The notes: a model not told the origin generated them from the letters alone. Counted from the stretch's first letter, positions 8,841 to 17,271 are shown. The stretch: 64,000 nucleotides of DNA from Anaerolineales bacterium (GCA_024710905.1 JANJTV010000109.1:1-64000), one strand, 5' to 3'. Made by a program: numbers and translations.

Positions 8841-9420
8841 TCTCCATCTCCATATTGGTTTCGAGATATTTCAAGACATCGTTCACATCCACATCAAGTG
8901 CTGTTTTGGGTGCAGGCCCAAACCAGCCCGGCACCTGAAAGTCTGCAAAGGTTCTGTTCAATCCCGCTTCGAGATAAGCACGGATTTCATCAGAAGCGGG
9001 CGGCAGGAGCGACCAATCCAACCTCCTGAGCGGCCTGCCCGCTCGCAGGGAGGCCATCTCCAACGCCATGCGGGCCAGCATGTTGGCCGTTTGCCACTTG
9101 TAATAGACACCCCGCTGGCCTTTTTGCATCCATTTCGATAGGCTGGCAATCGAACCGTCGGCAGGCAGACGCTTGCGCTTCCGGTTTGTATAGATAGGAA
9201 TGTCATCATAAAGTGTGCTGACCGCAACATATAAAACTGCCAGCACCAACAGTACCCAAAAGACCGGCTGGGGAATCAGTGAGTAGATTACCCCGAAACC
9301 CCATAGCAGGTAAGCAATGGGCGCAATCACCAGCGTATCCACGACATCCAGCAACGGCAGGGCTAAAAAGGCAGAAATTAACAGCAGGCCGCCCAGCAAG
9401 ATCCAGCGGGTACGATTCAT
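8833..9420 (-). CDS. Membrane protein of the MoxR/DUF58 operon
   Basis: The protein has 195 residues. Three hydrophobic segments (about 6-24, 30-48, 52-70) are followed by a soluble tail with a conserved-looking RKRKRLPADGSIASLSKWMQ region and an acidic C-terminus. It overlaps both neighbours (4 bases with the DUF4129 gene, 8 bases with moxR), so it belongs to the operon. It has no family I can name with certainty. The tail shape resembles small accessory proteins found between DUF4129 and MoxR genes. No enzyme motif was seen. Confidence 0.6.
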   Translation of the reverse strand: MNRTRWILLGGLLLISAFLALPLLDVVDTLVIAPIAYLLWGFGVIYSLIPQPVFWVLLVLAVLYVAVSTLYDDIPIYTNRKRKRLPADGSIASLSKWMQKGQRGVYYKWQTANMLARMALEMASLRAGRPLRRLDWSLLPPASDEIRAYLEAGLNRTFADFQVPGWFGPAPKTALDVDVNDVLKYLETNMEMENG

Positions 9421-10283
9421 GACGCCCCCCCGCAGGCCCGCAGGATGGCTTGCAAGGCCTCCGTCGCCCGGGAGATTTTTTGCTCGCTGACCTGCCTGCC
9501 GCCATAGCGAACTTCTTCAAACAGGCTGGTCAGGGTTTGCACCGCCCCGGCAGGGATACCCGCCTGTTGCATACGCAGGCCGAATTCATGCGGGGTCATG
9601 GAAGCCTGTCGTTCTATGCCACGCTCACTGCTGACAACCCGGCTCATCCGCATGTAGCAATCCGTAATTGCATCGCCCCAATCGCGGCCTTCGCGCAATT
9701 GCGAAAGCGCATCACGCGAAATATCGGCTAGGTCTTCAAGTGGCATTTCGGCTTTTTTGCGTCGGTCACGCTGGCGTACTGCCCACATAAAAAACCAGAA
9801 GGATGCAAAAACAAGCCCTGTGGCTACGGCAAACCGCAACCAGGGCGGGATGATTGGCATCTCAAAGCTGGGCATGACCCCTGGCAACAATTCCCCGCTC
9901 TCGCCCTGGCCTGCCTGCCCACCTGTTCCAAAGGAGATGCCTGTTTCAAGGACGACATTCAAGAGCAGGTATAACCCAAGGGCAATTAATCCAAAACGCA
10001 GGAGCATTTGGAACAATTTTTTACGCGATTCAGGGTCGAACAAGGCGAGTAATAGCGCTAGCAAAACAGAGAGTGCCATCCAGAATAGCAGGGTCTGGTA
10101 AAACGGCGGCGACGAGGAGGGCTCCCCTTCAAATGTGATTTCACCCTGTGGCATGGCAAATGGCAACTGCCCGGCCGGGTCAAACTGCATGTCAGGCAAC
10201 CCGGCAGCCACCACCGCCAGGGCAATAACTGCCACTGTTGCCAGCCCAAAAACGACCCATTTATGCCCAAGGAATCTTTGCAT
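9417..10283 (-). CDS. DUF4129-type membrane protein, first gene of MoxR operon
   Basis: The product has 288 residues from the chosen start. It has transmembrane helices at about 11-30, 74-94 and 102-120 and one at about 155-175, then a cytoplasmic C-terminal DUF4129-like domain. The features of that domain are DAITDCYMRMSRVV, SMTPHEFGLRM and LFEEVRYGGRQVSE. In larger relatives this domain follows a transglutaminase; here it stands without one. Longer starts at 10331 and 10337 exist but would overlap the divergent DUF309 gene. The ATG at 10281-10283 is chosen because TACAAT ends exactly 6 bases before it, the leaderless pattern seen elsewhere in the window. Start choice is uncertain. Confidence 0.65.
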   Translation of the reverse strand: MQRFLGHKWVVFGLATVAVIALAVVAAGLPDMQFDPAGQLPFAMPQGEITFEGEPSSSPPFYQTLLFWMALSVLLALLLALFDPESRKKLFQMLLRFGLIALGLYLLLNVVLETGISFGTGGQAGQGESGELLPGVMPSFEMPIIPPWLRFAVATGLVFASFWFFMWAVRQRDRRKKAEMPLEDLADISRDALSQLREGRDWGDAITDCYMRMSRVVSSERGIERQASMTPHEFGLRMQQAGIPAGAVQTLTSLFEEVRYGGRQVSEQKISRATEALQAILRACGGAS

Positions 10284-10289
10284 TGCGTC

Positions 10290-10323
10290 ATTGTACCCGA
10301 CTTGCCTGAGGCTCTGATATACT
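10290..10323. promoter_or_regulatory. Divergent -10 elements for leaderless starts
   Basis: On the minus strand TACAAT (10290-10295) ends 6 bases before the ATG at 10283. On the plus strand TATACT (10318-10323) ends 6 bases before the ATG at 10330. Neither start has a Shine-Dalgarno sequence, and -35 matches are weak on both sides. Confidence 0.5.
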
Positions 10324-10329
10324 TTTTCC

Positions 10330-10719
10330 ATGAGCATGAGCAGCCTGCATCCCAGGGCAATTGAGGGAATTCACGCCTTCAACGATGGTGATTTTTTCGA
10401 AGCCCATGAACTGCTGGAGGAAGCCTGGCTGGTCGAGCCTGGCGAACTGCGCAACCTGTATCGCGGCATTTTACAGGCGGCAGTCGTTTACCTGCACATC
10501 ACACGCAATAATTATGAAGGGGCTGTGAAAGTATACGGCCGCAGCCAGAAATGGCTGGCAGGCTGGCCAGATATCGTCCTTGGGCTGGATGTCACCCGCT
10601 TGAAAACAGACCTGGAGGCTGCCATTGCCGAGGTGCAGCGGTTGGGGCCAGGCCAATTAGATCAGTTCGACAAAACCTTTTTCAAACCACTGCTGCTTGA
10701 ACAAAGGACCAATCAATGA
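10330..10719 (+). CDS. DUF309 family protein
   Basis: The protein has 129 residues. It contains the family signature FNDGDFFEAHELLEEAWL near the N-terminus, then LYRGILQAAVVYLHITRNN, forming an all-helical bundle with conserved His and Glu residues. DUF309 proteins are widespread in Bacillota, Cyanobacteria and Chloroflexota and have no proven function; the conserved Glu/His pattern suggests metal or ligand binding. The start has TATACT six bases upstream and no Shine-Dalgarno sequence. It overlaps the next gene by 4 bases (ATGA), forming a two-gene operon that ends at a strong terminator. Confidence 0.85.
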   Translation: MSMSSLHPRAIEGIHAFNDGDFFEAHELLEEAWLVEPGELRNLYRGILQAAVVYLHITRNNYEGAVKVYGRSQKWLAGWPDIVLGLDVTRLKTDLEAAIAEVQRLGPGQLDQFDKTFFKPLLLEQRTNQ

Positions 10720-10916
10720 ATACCGAAGCCAAACGCATCGCCACCGGAACGCTGCGCGAACAGGTACAGCCCCCTCAGAAAACTCCCCAAACGGCCCGAC
10801 GCGAATATACCTGTGATGTATGTGGCTTCTTGATGGTTGAAAGCAAATGCAAAATAACCTGCCAAAACTGTGGCAACCGCTTCGATTGTTCAGACTTGAA
10901 TATCTATTTTGACTAA
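10716..10916 (+). CDS. Small zinc-ribbon protein
   Basis: The protein has 66 residues with two CxxC pairs, CDVCGF and CQNCGN, separated by 14 residues, plus one further Cys near the end. This is a rubredoxin or zinc-ribbon knuckle arrangement. The first 30 residues are polar and probably unstructured. AAAGGA lies 7 bases before its ATG, which overlaps the DUF309 stop. The protein could bind zinc and RNA or protein, but no specific function can be assigned. Confidence 0.7.
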   Translation: MNTEAKRIATGTLREQVQPPQKTPQTARREYTCDVCGFLMVESKCKITCQNCGNRFDCSDLNIYFD

Positions 10917-10952
10917 AAACTTCCCGCCGAATTCCGGCGGGAAGTTTTTAGT
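10912..10952. terminator. Strong bidirectional terminator
   Basis: ACTAAAAACTTCCCGCCG and its perfect complement form an 18-base-pair stem with a 5-base loop (AATTC) and A/T-tract flanks. It separates the convergent genes ending at 10916 and 10955. Confidence 0.93.
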
Positions 10953-10954
10953 AT

Positions 10955-12529
10955 CTAATCAAAGGTCGCGCTGTAACAACTGATTTCTTGCCCGGAGGGC
11001 GTTTTAACCATCAAGGAATAATCATCTTCATCTGGCACATACCCATCCAGGTTGACCTGCCCGAGGGTTTGCATAGCCCAATACCTTGATAGATGGAGGG
11101 ATTGCCACGACTCATCGAAGGACGAATGCCAGGCCTTATGGCAGGCCAGGGCCGCACCGAGCTTCTCGCGAACCGGCTGCTCCAACCCTGAGGACTGGTA
11201 CAGTGTCGCGATAACGGGAACCGCATCCGGGGAAAGCGAGGCGAGGTAGCCTGCATCCAGATCCTGCCCACCCAACGCGCGATGCACATTCTGGCGCACG
11301 ATAAACCCATCCACATTCATCACCAACAGGGTGGCGGCAAACCCAATGGCTGCCAGGGTACCTGCCAGGGCGAACAACCGCTGGCGATTGCGCAAGTCCA
11401 GCCAGACCGTGACAGCCAGCAAGGCCGCCAGCCAGATGATAAACACATGGGTATACATCCGCAGTCGGGTAAAACCATACGCCGCTTCGTAGAGCAACAA
11501 GCGCTGGAAAGCCGAGACAAGCATGACACCAACCAGCAGGAATAGCACCACGCCCAGACCGGTAAAGATTTTGGCTTGCTGGTCGTTCTGGCGCTTCACC
11601 AACACACTCAGGCCCAGGAAAAGCATCAGGCTGAAGAACGCCACCGAGACCAGTTCACCAAACCCACGCCGGGCGTATTCGGCATAGGTGTAGCCTTCAA
11701 TGACGATATTGGCCCGCCCCCCAAAAAAGTACTGGAATTGGATGGCGACAAACAGGCCGAACAGCAACACCACCCCGCCCAGCATAATGGATGCCTCGGT
11801 AAAGCCAAAAAATTGCGGCACGAGGGGTTTATCCAGCCCGAGCAGTTTTTCATCAGAAGAGCGGTTGGCAGCATGCAGGTACACGCCCGCCAAGGCATAG
11901 GCGATTACAGCAATATACAAGGCGCGGAAGATGTATTCCGGCAGGTTTTCGAGGCTGAGCAACCTGACAAACTCATCCATACGGGCAGCAAAAACCAGGT
12001 CTGCCGAAGAAAGCAGGGCAGCAAAAAATGCCACCAGCGGGAGAGTCAGCAACAGCCCGCGAATGACCGGCCAGATGCGGGATGAATTCTTCACGCTATC
12101 CGGGTTATCTTCACGCGCGGTAGCCTGCACTTCAGACTGGAACATAAGCGGGCGGGCCAGCAGGCTGGCGATCAAGTCGAACAGGCGGGCCACATAATCG
12201 GCCAGGCCATACTCCAGCCAGCGGCCTCCCTGCCAGGTGACAGCCAGAAGTACCAGCGCCAACAGGGTAAACACGTGTGCCAGGAAAACGCTAAGGGGCT
12301 CTGCACGCAGGAACGTGAAGACGGCAAAGAACAGAATCAGGCCAATGACATACAGACTGTTGCGGGCAGGTTTGATCCCACCAGCGACCAGCAGGCCAAC
12401 CCCGGCAGCCAGGGTGGCCAGGGCAAATACGGCAAATGATATGCCGGGTTCATGCTGCCAGAAGAGCAAGTCGAATAACCAGCCCAGCAGCAATACAGTG
12501 AACCAAAGACGGTTGGGTGTTTGTTTCAT
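10955..12529 (-). CDS. DUF4173/DUF4153-type polytopic membrane protein
   Basis: The protein has 524 residues and about twelve hydrophobic helices, spread over residues 8-420. The central motif EGYTYAEYARRGFGELVSVAFFSL is typical of DUF4173 proteins. The remaining about 110 residues are soluble and contain HRALGGQDLDAGYLASLSPDAVP, which recurs in this family. The function is unknown; the family is sometimes near two-component genes, but not here. GGAGG lies 5 bases before the ATG. The 12530-12645 region upstream shows no strong promoter that I can defend. Confidence 0.75.
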   Translation of the reverse strand: MKQTPNRLWFTVLLLGWLFDLLFWQHEPGISFAVFALATLAAGVGLLVAGGIKPARNSLYVIGLILFFAVFTFLRAEPLSVFLAHVFTLLALVLLAVTWQGGRWLEYGLADYVARLFDLIASLLARPLMFQSEVQATAREDNPDSVKNSSRIWPVIRGLLLTLPLVAFFAALLSSADLVFAARMDEFVRLLSLENLPEYIFRALYIAVIAYALAGVYLHAANRSSDEKLLGLDKPLVPQFFGFTEASIMLGGVVLLFGLFVAIQFQYFFGGRANIVIEGYTYAEYARRGFGELVSVAFFSLMLFLGLSVLVKRQNDQQAKIFTGLGVVLFLLVGVMLVSAFQRLLLYEAAYGFTRLRMYTHVFIIWLAALLAVTVWLDLRNRQRLFALAGTLAAIGFAATLLVMNVDGFIVRQNVHRALGGQDLDAGYLASLSPDAVPVIATLYQSSGLEQPVREKLGAALACHKAWHSSFDESWQSLHLSRYWAMQTLGQVNLDGYVPDEDDYSLMVKTPSGQEISCYSATFD

Positions 12530-12645
12530 CGATACCTCCAGTTGAGATTTGCATCAGGGTAGTCGCACCGGGCTGGCAAAATCTCTCTGACAGGTGTTGA
12601 TAGTACCACCTTGCTTACAGGAAGGTTAGAAAATGGCAGGCCCTA

Positions 12646-12674
12646 TTGACTTTCCCCCACGGATATGTGATACT
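12646..12674 (+). promoter_or_regulatory. Promoter of isolated small transcription unit
   Basis: TTGACT (12646-12651) and GATACT (12669-12674) are separated by exactly 17 bases. It faces right, into a 320-base gap between two minus-strand genes, and predicts transcription from about 12681. Confidence 0.6.
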
Positions 12675-12729
12675 TTACCACATCAGGGGAAAACAACTTA
12701 AATCGCCATCCCATAGAAAGGAGGAGGTG

Positions 12730-12795
12730 ATGTCTCGTATGGACAGTAATAGTATGCAACCCAGCGCTGTGGCATCCCTCCTCGGTCTCCGATAA
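12730..12795 (+). CDS. Tiny ORF with very strong Shine-Dalgarno sequence (21 residues)
   Basis: The ATG at 12730 is preceded by TAGAAAGGAGGAGGTG, close to full complementarity with the 16S rRNA 3' end. The 21-codon frame begins MSRMDSNSM, ends LLGLR and stops at TAA 12793-12795. A 10-base inverted repeat, GCGCTGTGGC (12764-12773) and GCCACAGCGC (12800-12809), flanks the stop codon. CCCTCCTC (12776-12783), inside the frame, could pair with the GAGGAGG of the ribosome site. With the promoter at 12646 and terminator at 12812 this is a complete small unit. It could be a leaderless-independent small protein, a dual-function RNA or a regulatory RNA; the sequence does not decide. Confidence 0.5.
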   Translation: MSRMDSNSMQPSAVASLLGLR

Positions 12796-12811
12796 GGAAG
12801 CCACAGCGCGC

Positions 12812-12848
12812 ACAAGGGTGCCGTCCGAAAGGGCGGCACTCCTTGTTT
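12812..12848 (+). terminator. Terminator of the small unit
   Basis: ACAAGGGTGCCGTCC and GGGCGGCACTCCTTGT form a stem of about 14 pairs with one bulge and a GAAA loop, followed by TTGTTT. On the minus strand no T-tract follows, so it works for plus-strand transcription. Confidence 0.65.
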
Positions 12849-12852
12849 AAGT

Positions 12853-14040
12853 TTAAGGCAGCGCCCACCTGAAGCGCCAGGCGTCGCCCTCCTGCGTCAG
12901 GGTGGTGGCAGAACCAACCACCTGGAACCAGGTATTGCCCGGCTTAAAGGGGAAGTATTCCCCGTTTTGGGTCGCGTAAATAATCAACTGATCCAGCGCA
13001 TTACGGTACCAGACCAACTCAAACATTTGTCCATCCCTGAACAGGTAAGCCTTTCCGGGACCGGAGACAACAATATCCACAATCTCCGGGTTGCGGCTGT
13101 AGTACTGGTGCGTGATGTACACCACGACTACATTATCCGCTGTGATTGGCTCGCCCGTCAGCCGGTCGGTGGCCTGCTCATATTGTGGATTGTCACCGCT
13201 GGTATCGTTGGCCGTCTCGGCATACCGGAAATATTTACCGGTTTCAGGGTCGTAATCCCAGTAGTTATAAATGGCGCCGGAATAACGCACATACACATGG
13301 TCAGCAGGCTGGCCGTCATAAGGAAGCGGATAACGGAAAAACAGGCCATCCAAATTCTGGCGACCATTACCACCGGGCACGCTGCGACCATTAATCAGTT
13401 CGGTAATACCCGCCGTATCGGCCACCAGCAGGTTGGCGCCCTGTGGTTCAAAACGACACATGGGTGGGCAGGATGACTCAATGACCAAACGATCGGCATA
13501 ATTTTGGTTGTACATCAAGTTGCGCACACGATAATCGGCTGAGCCAAAGGCAAAATTGGCCTTATACATGGTAATGATGTGATGATCAAAAAAGCGCGCC
13601 GAACGGACTGAGCCAACCATCTCAGCATCATTACCGTAATACAGCGCGATAAATCGCGTCGAACCTTCCTCGGTGTAATATTCATAAACATGGTCGGCCA
13701 GCGAAAGTCCCCATTGCGGGCGGACGTTGCGCGGCAGGTTCGAAACCTTTACAGCCACCGGGCGGCGATCGAGGATGCTGAAATCACCTTCATACTCCAG
13801 GCCGGTAAGCGGATTGACAAACACAGGGAAGCCCACCGGTCCGTATCCTTCTGACGGGTAGGCCGGGGTGGGCGTGGGGGTTGCCGTGGGCGTGGGTGTG
13901 ATCGTGGGTGTGGGAGTACGGCTGGGGGTAGGGGTGGCGGTCAATGTAGGCGTTTCGGTGGGGAACAATGCCGCAGGGATGGAATCACAAGCCGAAAGGC
14001 CAAACATGCCGATCAATGCAAATAAAAATATGCGTTTCAT
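12853..14040 (-). CDS. DUF3048 lipoprotein
   Basis: The protein has 395 residues from the ATG at 14038-14040, which has AGGAG five bases upstream; a longer in-frame start exists but lacks these features. The lipoprotein signal peptide ends in FGLSAC. A Thr-Pro repeat linker (about residues 28-65) gives the DNA at 13862-13950 its GTGGGCGTG-like repetition. The DUF3048 N-terminal domain holds NPLTGLEYEGD, RRPVAVKVSN and MVGSVRSARFFDH. The C-terminal domain holds VVVYITHQYYS and the PFKPGNTWFQVV end. Relatives include Bacillus subtilis YerB. The function is unknown, probably extracytoplasmic and membrane-anchored. Confidence 0.85.
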   Translation of the reverse strand: MKRIFLFALIGMFGLSACDSIPAALFPTETPTLTATPTPSRTPTPTITPTPTATPTPTPAYPSEGYGPVGFPVFVNPLTGLEYEGDFSILDRRPVAVKVSNLPRNVRPQWGLSLADHVYEYYTEEGSTRFIALYYGNDAEMVGSVRSARFFDHHIITMYKANFAFGSADYRVRNLMYNQNYADRLVIESSCPPMCRFEPQGANLLVADTAGITELINGRSVPGGNGRQNLDGLFFRYPLPYDGQPADHVYVRYSGAIYNYWDYDPETGKYFRYAETANDTSGDNPQYEQATDRLTGEPITADNVVVVYITHQYYSRNPEIVDIVVSGPGKAYLFRDGQMFELVWYRNALDQLIIYATQNGEYFPFKPGNTWFQVVGSATTLTQEGDAWRFRWALP

Positions 14041-14078
14041 GGTTGCTCCTATTTTGGCAATCATACCAAAACTTTAAC

Positions 14079-14107
14079 TTGCCTTTGCCCGTGCCAGACC
14101 ATATAAT
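14079..14107 (+). promoter_or_regulatory. Leaderless promoter of the DUF2085 gene
   Basis: TTGCCT (14079-14084), a 17-base spacer and TATAAT (14102-14107) end 6 bases before the ATG at 14114. Transcription would start at or within a base or so of the start codon. There is no Shine-Dalgarno sequence. Confidence 0.65.
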
Positions 14108-14113
14108 GCTGCC

Positions 14114-14959
14114 ATGCAACCCAACACACACCCATTACAAAATGCCATCCCCTGGATGGTGGTTCTGGCGGCGCTTCTGGCAGTTGGCGCCTGGCTGGCA
14201 ATCAGCCCGGAAGGCGTACTTGGCAAAGTTGACGCCTTTGGTTATGCTGTTTGCCACCGCCTTGAAGAACGATCCTTCCTGCTGGATGATGGCAGGCAGT
14301 TACCCTTATGCGCACGTTGTTCAGGGATGTACCTGGGTGCCGTGCTCGGCCTGGCCTACCAGGCATTTGTCTCCGGGCGCAGTGGCCAGCTGCCCGGCTG
14401 GAGGCGCGCCACGCCACTTTTGTTATTCTTTGGCCTGTTCGCAATTGATGGCAGTAACTCGTACCTGTACATGTTGAAATCAATTTACCCAACCGGTCTG
14501 TTCGACCAGTTGCAAAACCTGTACACACCCAACAACACCTTGCGCCTGTTCACCGGCATGGGCATGGGGCTGGGAATCGGGGTGGCGCTATACCCGTCCT
14601 TCCAGCAAACTGTCTGGCAAGACTGGCAGGCCAAACCTGCCATTGCCACCTGGAAACAGATGCTGACCCTGATCGGCCTGGCGCTGGTGGTATGCTTCCT
14701 GGTGCTGACCGAGTGGGATATTGTGCTCTATCCTGCCGCACTCATCAGCGCCGGTGGCGTGCTGGCTGTGCTCAGCCTGGTTTACAGCATGGTTTGGATT
14801 ATGTTCATGCGCCAGGAAAACGCCTTCACCCACTGGAAACAACTCTGGCTGCCCCTGCTGGCCGGGATGACTCTGGCCTTGCTACAGATCCTGGTGATTG
14901 ATGTGGTCCGCCTGTGGTTCACCGGCACCTGGGGAGGCTTTCCACTGCCTGGCGCGTAG
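14114..14959 (+). CDS. DUF2085 membrane protein
   Basis: The protein has 281 residues. The N-terminal DUF2085 domain contains a helix at about 14-33, then YAVCHRLEERSF and PLCARCSGMYLGAVLG, the Cys/His/Arg signature of the family. At least five further helices follow, up to residue 265. The conserved CxRCSGxYxG motif suggests metal or heme binding at the membrane, but this is unproven. The gene heads a plus-strand set with the DUF4126 gene 18 bases downstream and a small membrane protein after that. Confidence 0.85.
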   Translation: MQPNTHPLQNAIPWMVVLAALLAVGAWLAISPEGVLGKVDAFGYAVCHRLEERSFLLDDGRQLPLCARCSGMYLGAVLGLAYQAFVSGRSGQLPGWRRATPLLLFFGLFAIDGSNSYLYMLKSIYPTGLFDQLQNLYTPNNTLRLFTGMGMGLGIGVALYPSFQQTVWQDWQAKPAIATWKQMLTLIGLALVVCFLVLTEWDIVLYPAALISAGGVLAVLSLVYSMVWIMFMRQENAFTHWKQLWLPLLAGMTLALLQILVIDVVRLWFTGTWGGFPLPGA

Positions 14960-14977
14960 ATACATTCGGAGGAGTCT

Positions 14978-15544
14978 ATGGACCTTTTGCTCGGTATTTT
15001 CTCTGCTTTCGGGCTTTCGGCCAGCGCCGGGTTGAATGCTTACATTCCCCTGTTCGTCATCGCCGTAGCCGCCCGCTACACCGACCTGTTCAAACTGAGT
15101 GCACCGTTCGATACGTTGACCAACCCCTGGATTATCGTGCTGCTCGGCGTGTTGATCATCATCGAATTTCTGGCCGACAAAGTACCCGCCATCAACCACG
15201 TCAATGACGCCATCCAGACCTTTGTGCGGCCAGTGGCCGGGGCGATTGCATTTGCCGCCAGCGCTCGGGTATTGACAGATGTTTCGCCAGTCATTTCGCT
15301 GGCCTGCGGGCTGCTGATTGCAGGCAGCGTGCACACGGTCAAGGCGGCGGCCATCCGCCCGGCGGTTACGGCCACCACCGGCGGGGCAGGCAATGTACCG
15401 GTCGGCATCGCCGAAGACATCATTACCACCGTCACTTCCATCCTGGCTGTTATCCTGCCTGTGTTGATGGCCGTCTTGATGGTGATCATGCTGGTCTTGT
15501 TGATTGTCTGGCTCTGGCGTCGGTCACAACAACCGGTCACTTGA
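14978..15544 (+). CDS. DUF4126 membrane protein
   Basis: The protein has 188 residues, mostly hydrophobic, with four to five helices. The signature GLSASAGLNAYIPLFVIAVAAR, cut here only for description, lies near residues 12-34. EFLADKVPAINHVNDAIQTF follows, and a HTVKAAAIRPAV motif comes later; all are characteristic of DUF4126. The function is unknown. GGAGGAG lies just before its ATG, and the 18-base gap after DUF2085 implies one operon. Confidence 0.85.
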   Translation: MDLLLGIFSAFGLSASAGLNAYIPLFVIAVAARYTDLFKLSAPFDTLTNPWIIVLLGVLIIIEFLADKVPAINHVNDAIQTFVRPVAGAIAFAASARVLTDVSPVISLACGLLIAGSVHTVKAAAIRPAVTATTGGAGNVPVGIAEDIITTVTSILAVILPVLMAVLMVIMLVLLIVWLWRRSQQPVT

Positions 15545-15581
15545 GTTAAAATTCATCATCTTGCCCACCTGGAGAAAACTA

Positions 15582-15782
15582 ATGTCTGACCCAACTTTTA
15601 CTGCCATGCCCAGCACCCCGCTCACCCCTGAAAAACCCAAAAAGAGCAACACCGGGATGATGATCGGTATCGTTATTGCCTTGTTGCTATGTTGCTGCTG
15701 CCTGGGGCTGGGCGTCACCTTGTGGTTCACCGGCGACTCGATTGTCGAAGCGCTTAACGCCGCGGGCAGTTTCGCGCCGTAA
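15582..15782 (+). CDS. Small single-span membrane protein
   Basis: The protein has 66 residues. A polar Pro/Thr-rich N-terminus is followed by a hydrophobic helix at about 26-49 that contains four successive cysteines (LLLCCCCLG). A short tail comes after it. GGAG lies 7-8 bases before the ATG. The four-Cys run inside the membrane segment could be acylated. No family is recognised. It is the last gene before a strong terminator, possibly transcribed with DUF2085-DUF4126. Confidence 0.6.
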   Translation: MSDPTFTAMPSTPLTPEKPKKSNTGMMIGIVIALLLCCCCLGLGVTLWFTGDSIVEALNAAGSFAP

Positions 15783-15791
15783 ATCACCACC

Positions 15792-15830
15792 ATTCAAAAA
15801 CAGCCCCTAAAACGGGGGCTGTTTTTGAAT
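15792..15830. terminator. Bidirectional terminator
   Basis: ATTCAAAAACAGCCCC (15792-15807) is the perfect complement of GGGGCTGTTTTTGAAT (15815-15830), a 16-base-pair stem with A/T flanks. It overlaps the stop codon of the minus-strand DUF402 gene. Confidence 0.93.
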
Positions 15831-16265
15831 GAACAAATCCTGCAATTCCCCCAATCCCTGCAGGGCCAGCGCACGGGTTTCCTCATCCAGCGGCAGTGCG
15901 GCAAATTCATCCTCATCCAGCACTACCTGCTGCCCATCTGCTGAAACCCACAAATCCAGGGCCAGGTCAACATACGAGATCGCATCCGGTCCATCCCAAA
16001 CTGCCGGGCGGCCCACATTGCAATACCAGCCTTTCACCTGCTCATCGTCGCGGTCATGAATCTGGAAGATGTTATACCAGCGGTCAAAATAAAACTCTTC
16101 TACAAACCGGTCGCCCCGCTTCAGCACCACCCCCATAAACGGCGCATCTTCGCGGTTAAACAGCGCTTCCAGCCGTACATGGCGCACATCCTGCACCAAT
16201 ACCTGGCCGTCATACGACCAGGTCACCTCCCCGACCAGGTTGCGTTTATTCACCGTGATCTTCAT
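15807..16265 (-). CDS. DUF402 family protein
   Basis: The protein has 152 residues. The core carries FDRWYNIFQIHDRDDEQVKGWYCNVGRP, shown here as two motifs (RWYNIFQI and KGWYCNVGRP), then the SYVDLALDLWV and VLDEDEF elements. These carboxylates match DUF402 proteins such as Ntdp/Sa1684, which hydrolyse nucleoside di- and triphosphates. Its ATG lies inside the last codons of thiQ (20-base overlap), so it is the final gene of the thiamine operon. A link to thiamine metabolism is not established, and the overlap may be only transcriptional convenience. Confidence 0.8.
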   Translation of the reverse strand: MKITVNKRNLVGEVTWSYDGQVLVQDVRHVRLEALFNREDAPFMGVVLKRGDRFVEEFYFDRWYNIFQIHDRDDEQVKGWYCNVGRPAVWDGPDAISYVDLALDLWVSADGQQVVLDEDEFAALPLDEETRALALQGLGELQDLFIQKQPPF

Positions 16266-17271
16266 CTAAACCTCCCAGGCACTGCGCGCGCTTCACAAAA
16301 AATTCCAGCCGCTGTCCGGCAGTTGGCGCTTCTTCCAGCCAGATCACCAACCCGCCCTCCAGCGTGACAATATGCTTTTCTCCATCAAACACCTCGTCGG
16401 TTGGCACACCACGCATGGCCTGTTCCCCCCCTTTCAGCGACGCAGAGGGACGTACCAGTACACGGATGTTTTCTCCCGCACGATGACCATGCCTACACCC
16501 CAGCAGGATTTCACCCCACCGGCTGTGGGCCACCCCGGGCCGTTCCACCGTTAAATCAAGGATATTGCCCAGCCCCAAGAAACCCGCCGCCCAGGCCGAG
16601 GCGGGTTCCGCGGCCACCTGGGCCGGGCTACCCGCCTGGTGAATCCGCCCTTCATACAGCAAAAGGATTGTATCCGCCACGGCAAAGGCCTCACGCTGGT
16701 CGTGGGTTACATACATGGCCGGGATGCCAGCCTGTTTCAGGATGCCGCGCAGTTCATCCAGTAAGCTCTCTTTTAAGGCACGGTCGAGCGCGCCAAGCGG
16801 CTCATCCAGCATCAGCAGGCGCGGATTGGGGGCCAATGCCCGCGCCAACGCCACGCGCTGCTGCTCACCGCCCGAAAGTTCCGCCACGCGCCGCCGGGCA
16901 AAGGTTTCCATCCGCACCAGTTCCAAAACACTGGCCACACGCTCTACAATTGTGTTTTCCGCCCGGCCTTGCATGCGTAGGCCAAAGGCCACATTCTCGA
17001 AGACATCCAGGTGCGGGAAGAGTGCATAATCCTGGAACATCAGCCCAAACTGCCGGCGGTGGGCCGGGATACCAGCCAGCGATACACCATCCCAGATAAC
17101 CTCCCCGCTGTCTGGTGTTTCCAGCCCGGCCAAAAGCCGAAGTAGTGTGCTTTTGCCGCTACCCGATGCGCCCAACAGGCAGATCGTTTCACCTGGCCGG
17201 ACAGCAAACGAAACACCCTGTAACAAGGGCTGGCCTTCATAAAACTTGGTGATATTGGTGATTTCAAGCAT
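16246..17271 (-). CDS. thiQ: Thiamine ABC transporter ATP-binding protein
   Basis: The protein has 341 residues. It has Walker A GASGSGKST, a Q-loop in FQDYALFPH, the ABC signature LSGGEQQRVALARAL, Walker B LLMLDEPLGALD and the H-loop VTHDQREAF. A C-terminal TOBE-like regulatory domain follows (residues about 240-341). It energises the ThiP permease for uptake at the inner face of the membrane. It starts 6 bases after thiP. Without the riboswitch and partner genes it could be called an iron or spermidine ATPase; context makes thiamine much more likely. Confidence 0.85.
   Translation of the reverse strand: MLEITNITKFYEGQPLLQGVSFAVRPGETICLLGASGSGKSTLLRLLAGLETPDSGEVIWDGVSLAGIPAHRRQFGLMFQDYALFPHLDVFENVAFGLRMQGRAENTIVERVASVLELVRMETFARRRVAELSGGEQQRVALARALAPNPRLLMLDEPLGALDRALKESLLDELRGILKQAGIPAMYVTHDQREAFAVADTILLLYEGRIHQAGSPAQVAAEPASAWAAGFLGLGNILDLTVERPGVAHSRWGEILLGCRHGHRAGENIRVLVRPSASLKGGEQAMRGVPTDEVFDGEKHIVTLEGGLVIWLEEAPTAGQRLEFFVKRAQCLGGLDEDHGE

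Noticed and set aside
13862-13960. GTGGGCGTG-like tandem repetition
   Set aside because: Not a minisatellite of separate interest: it encodes the Thr-Pro linker of the DUF3048 lipoprotein.
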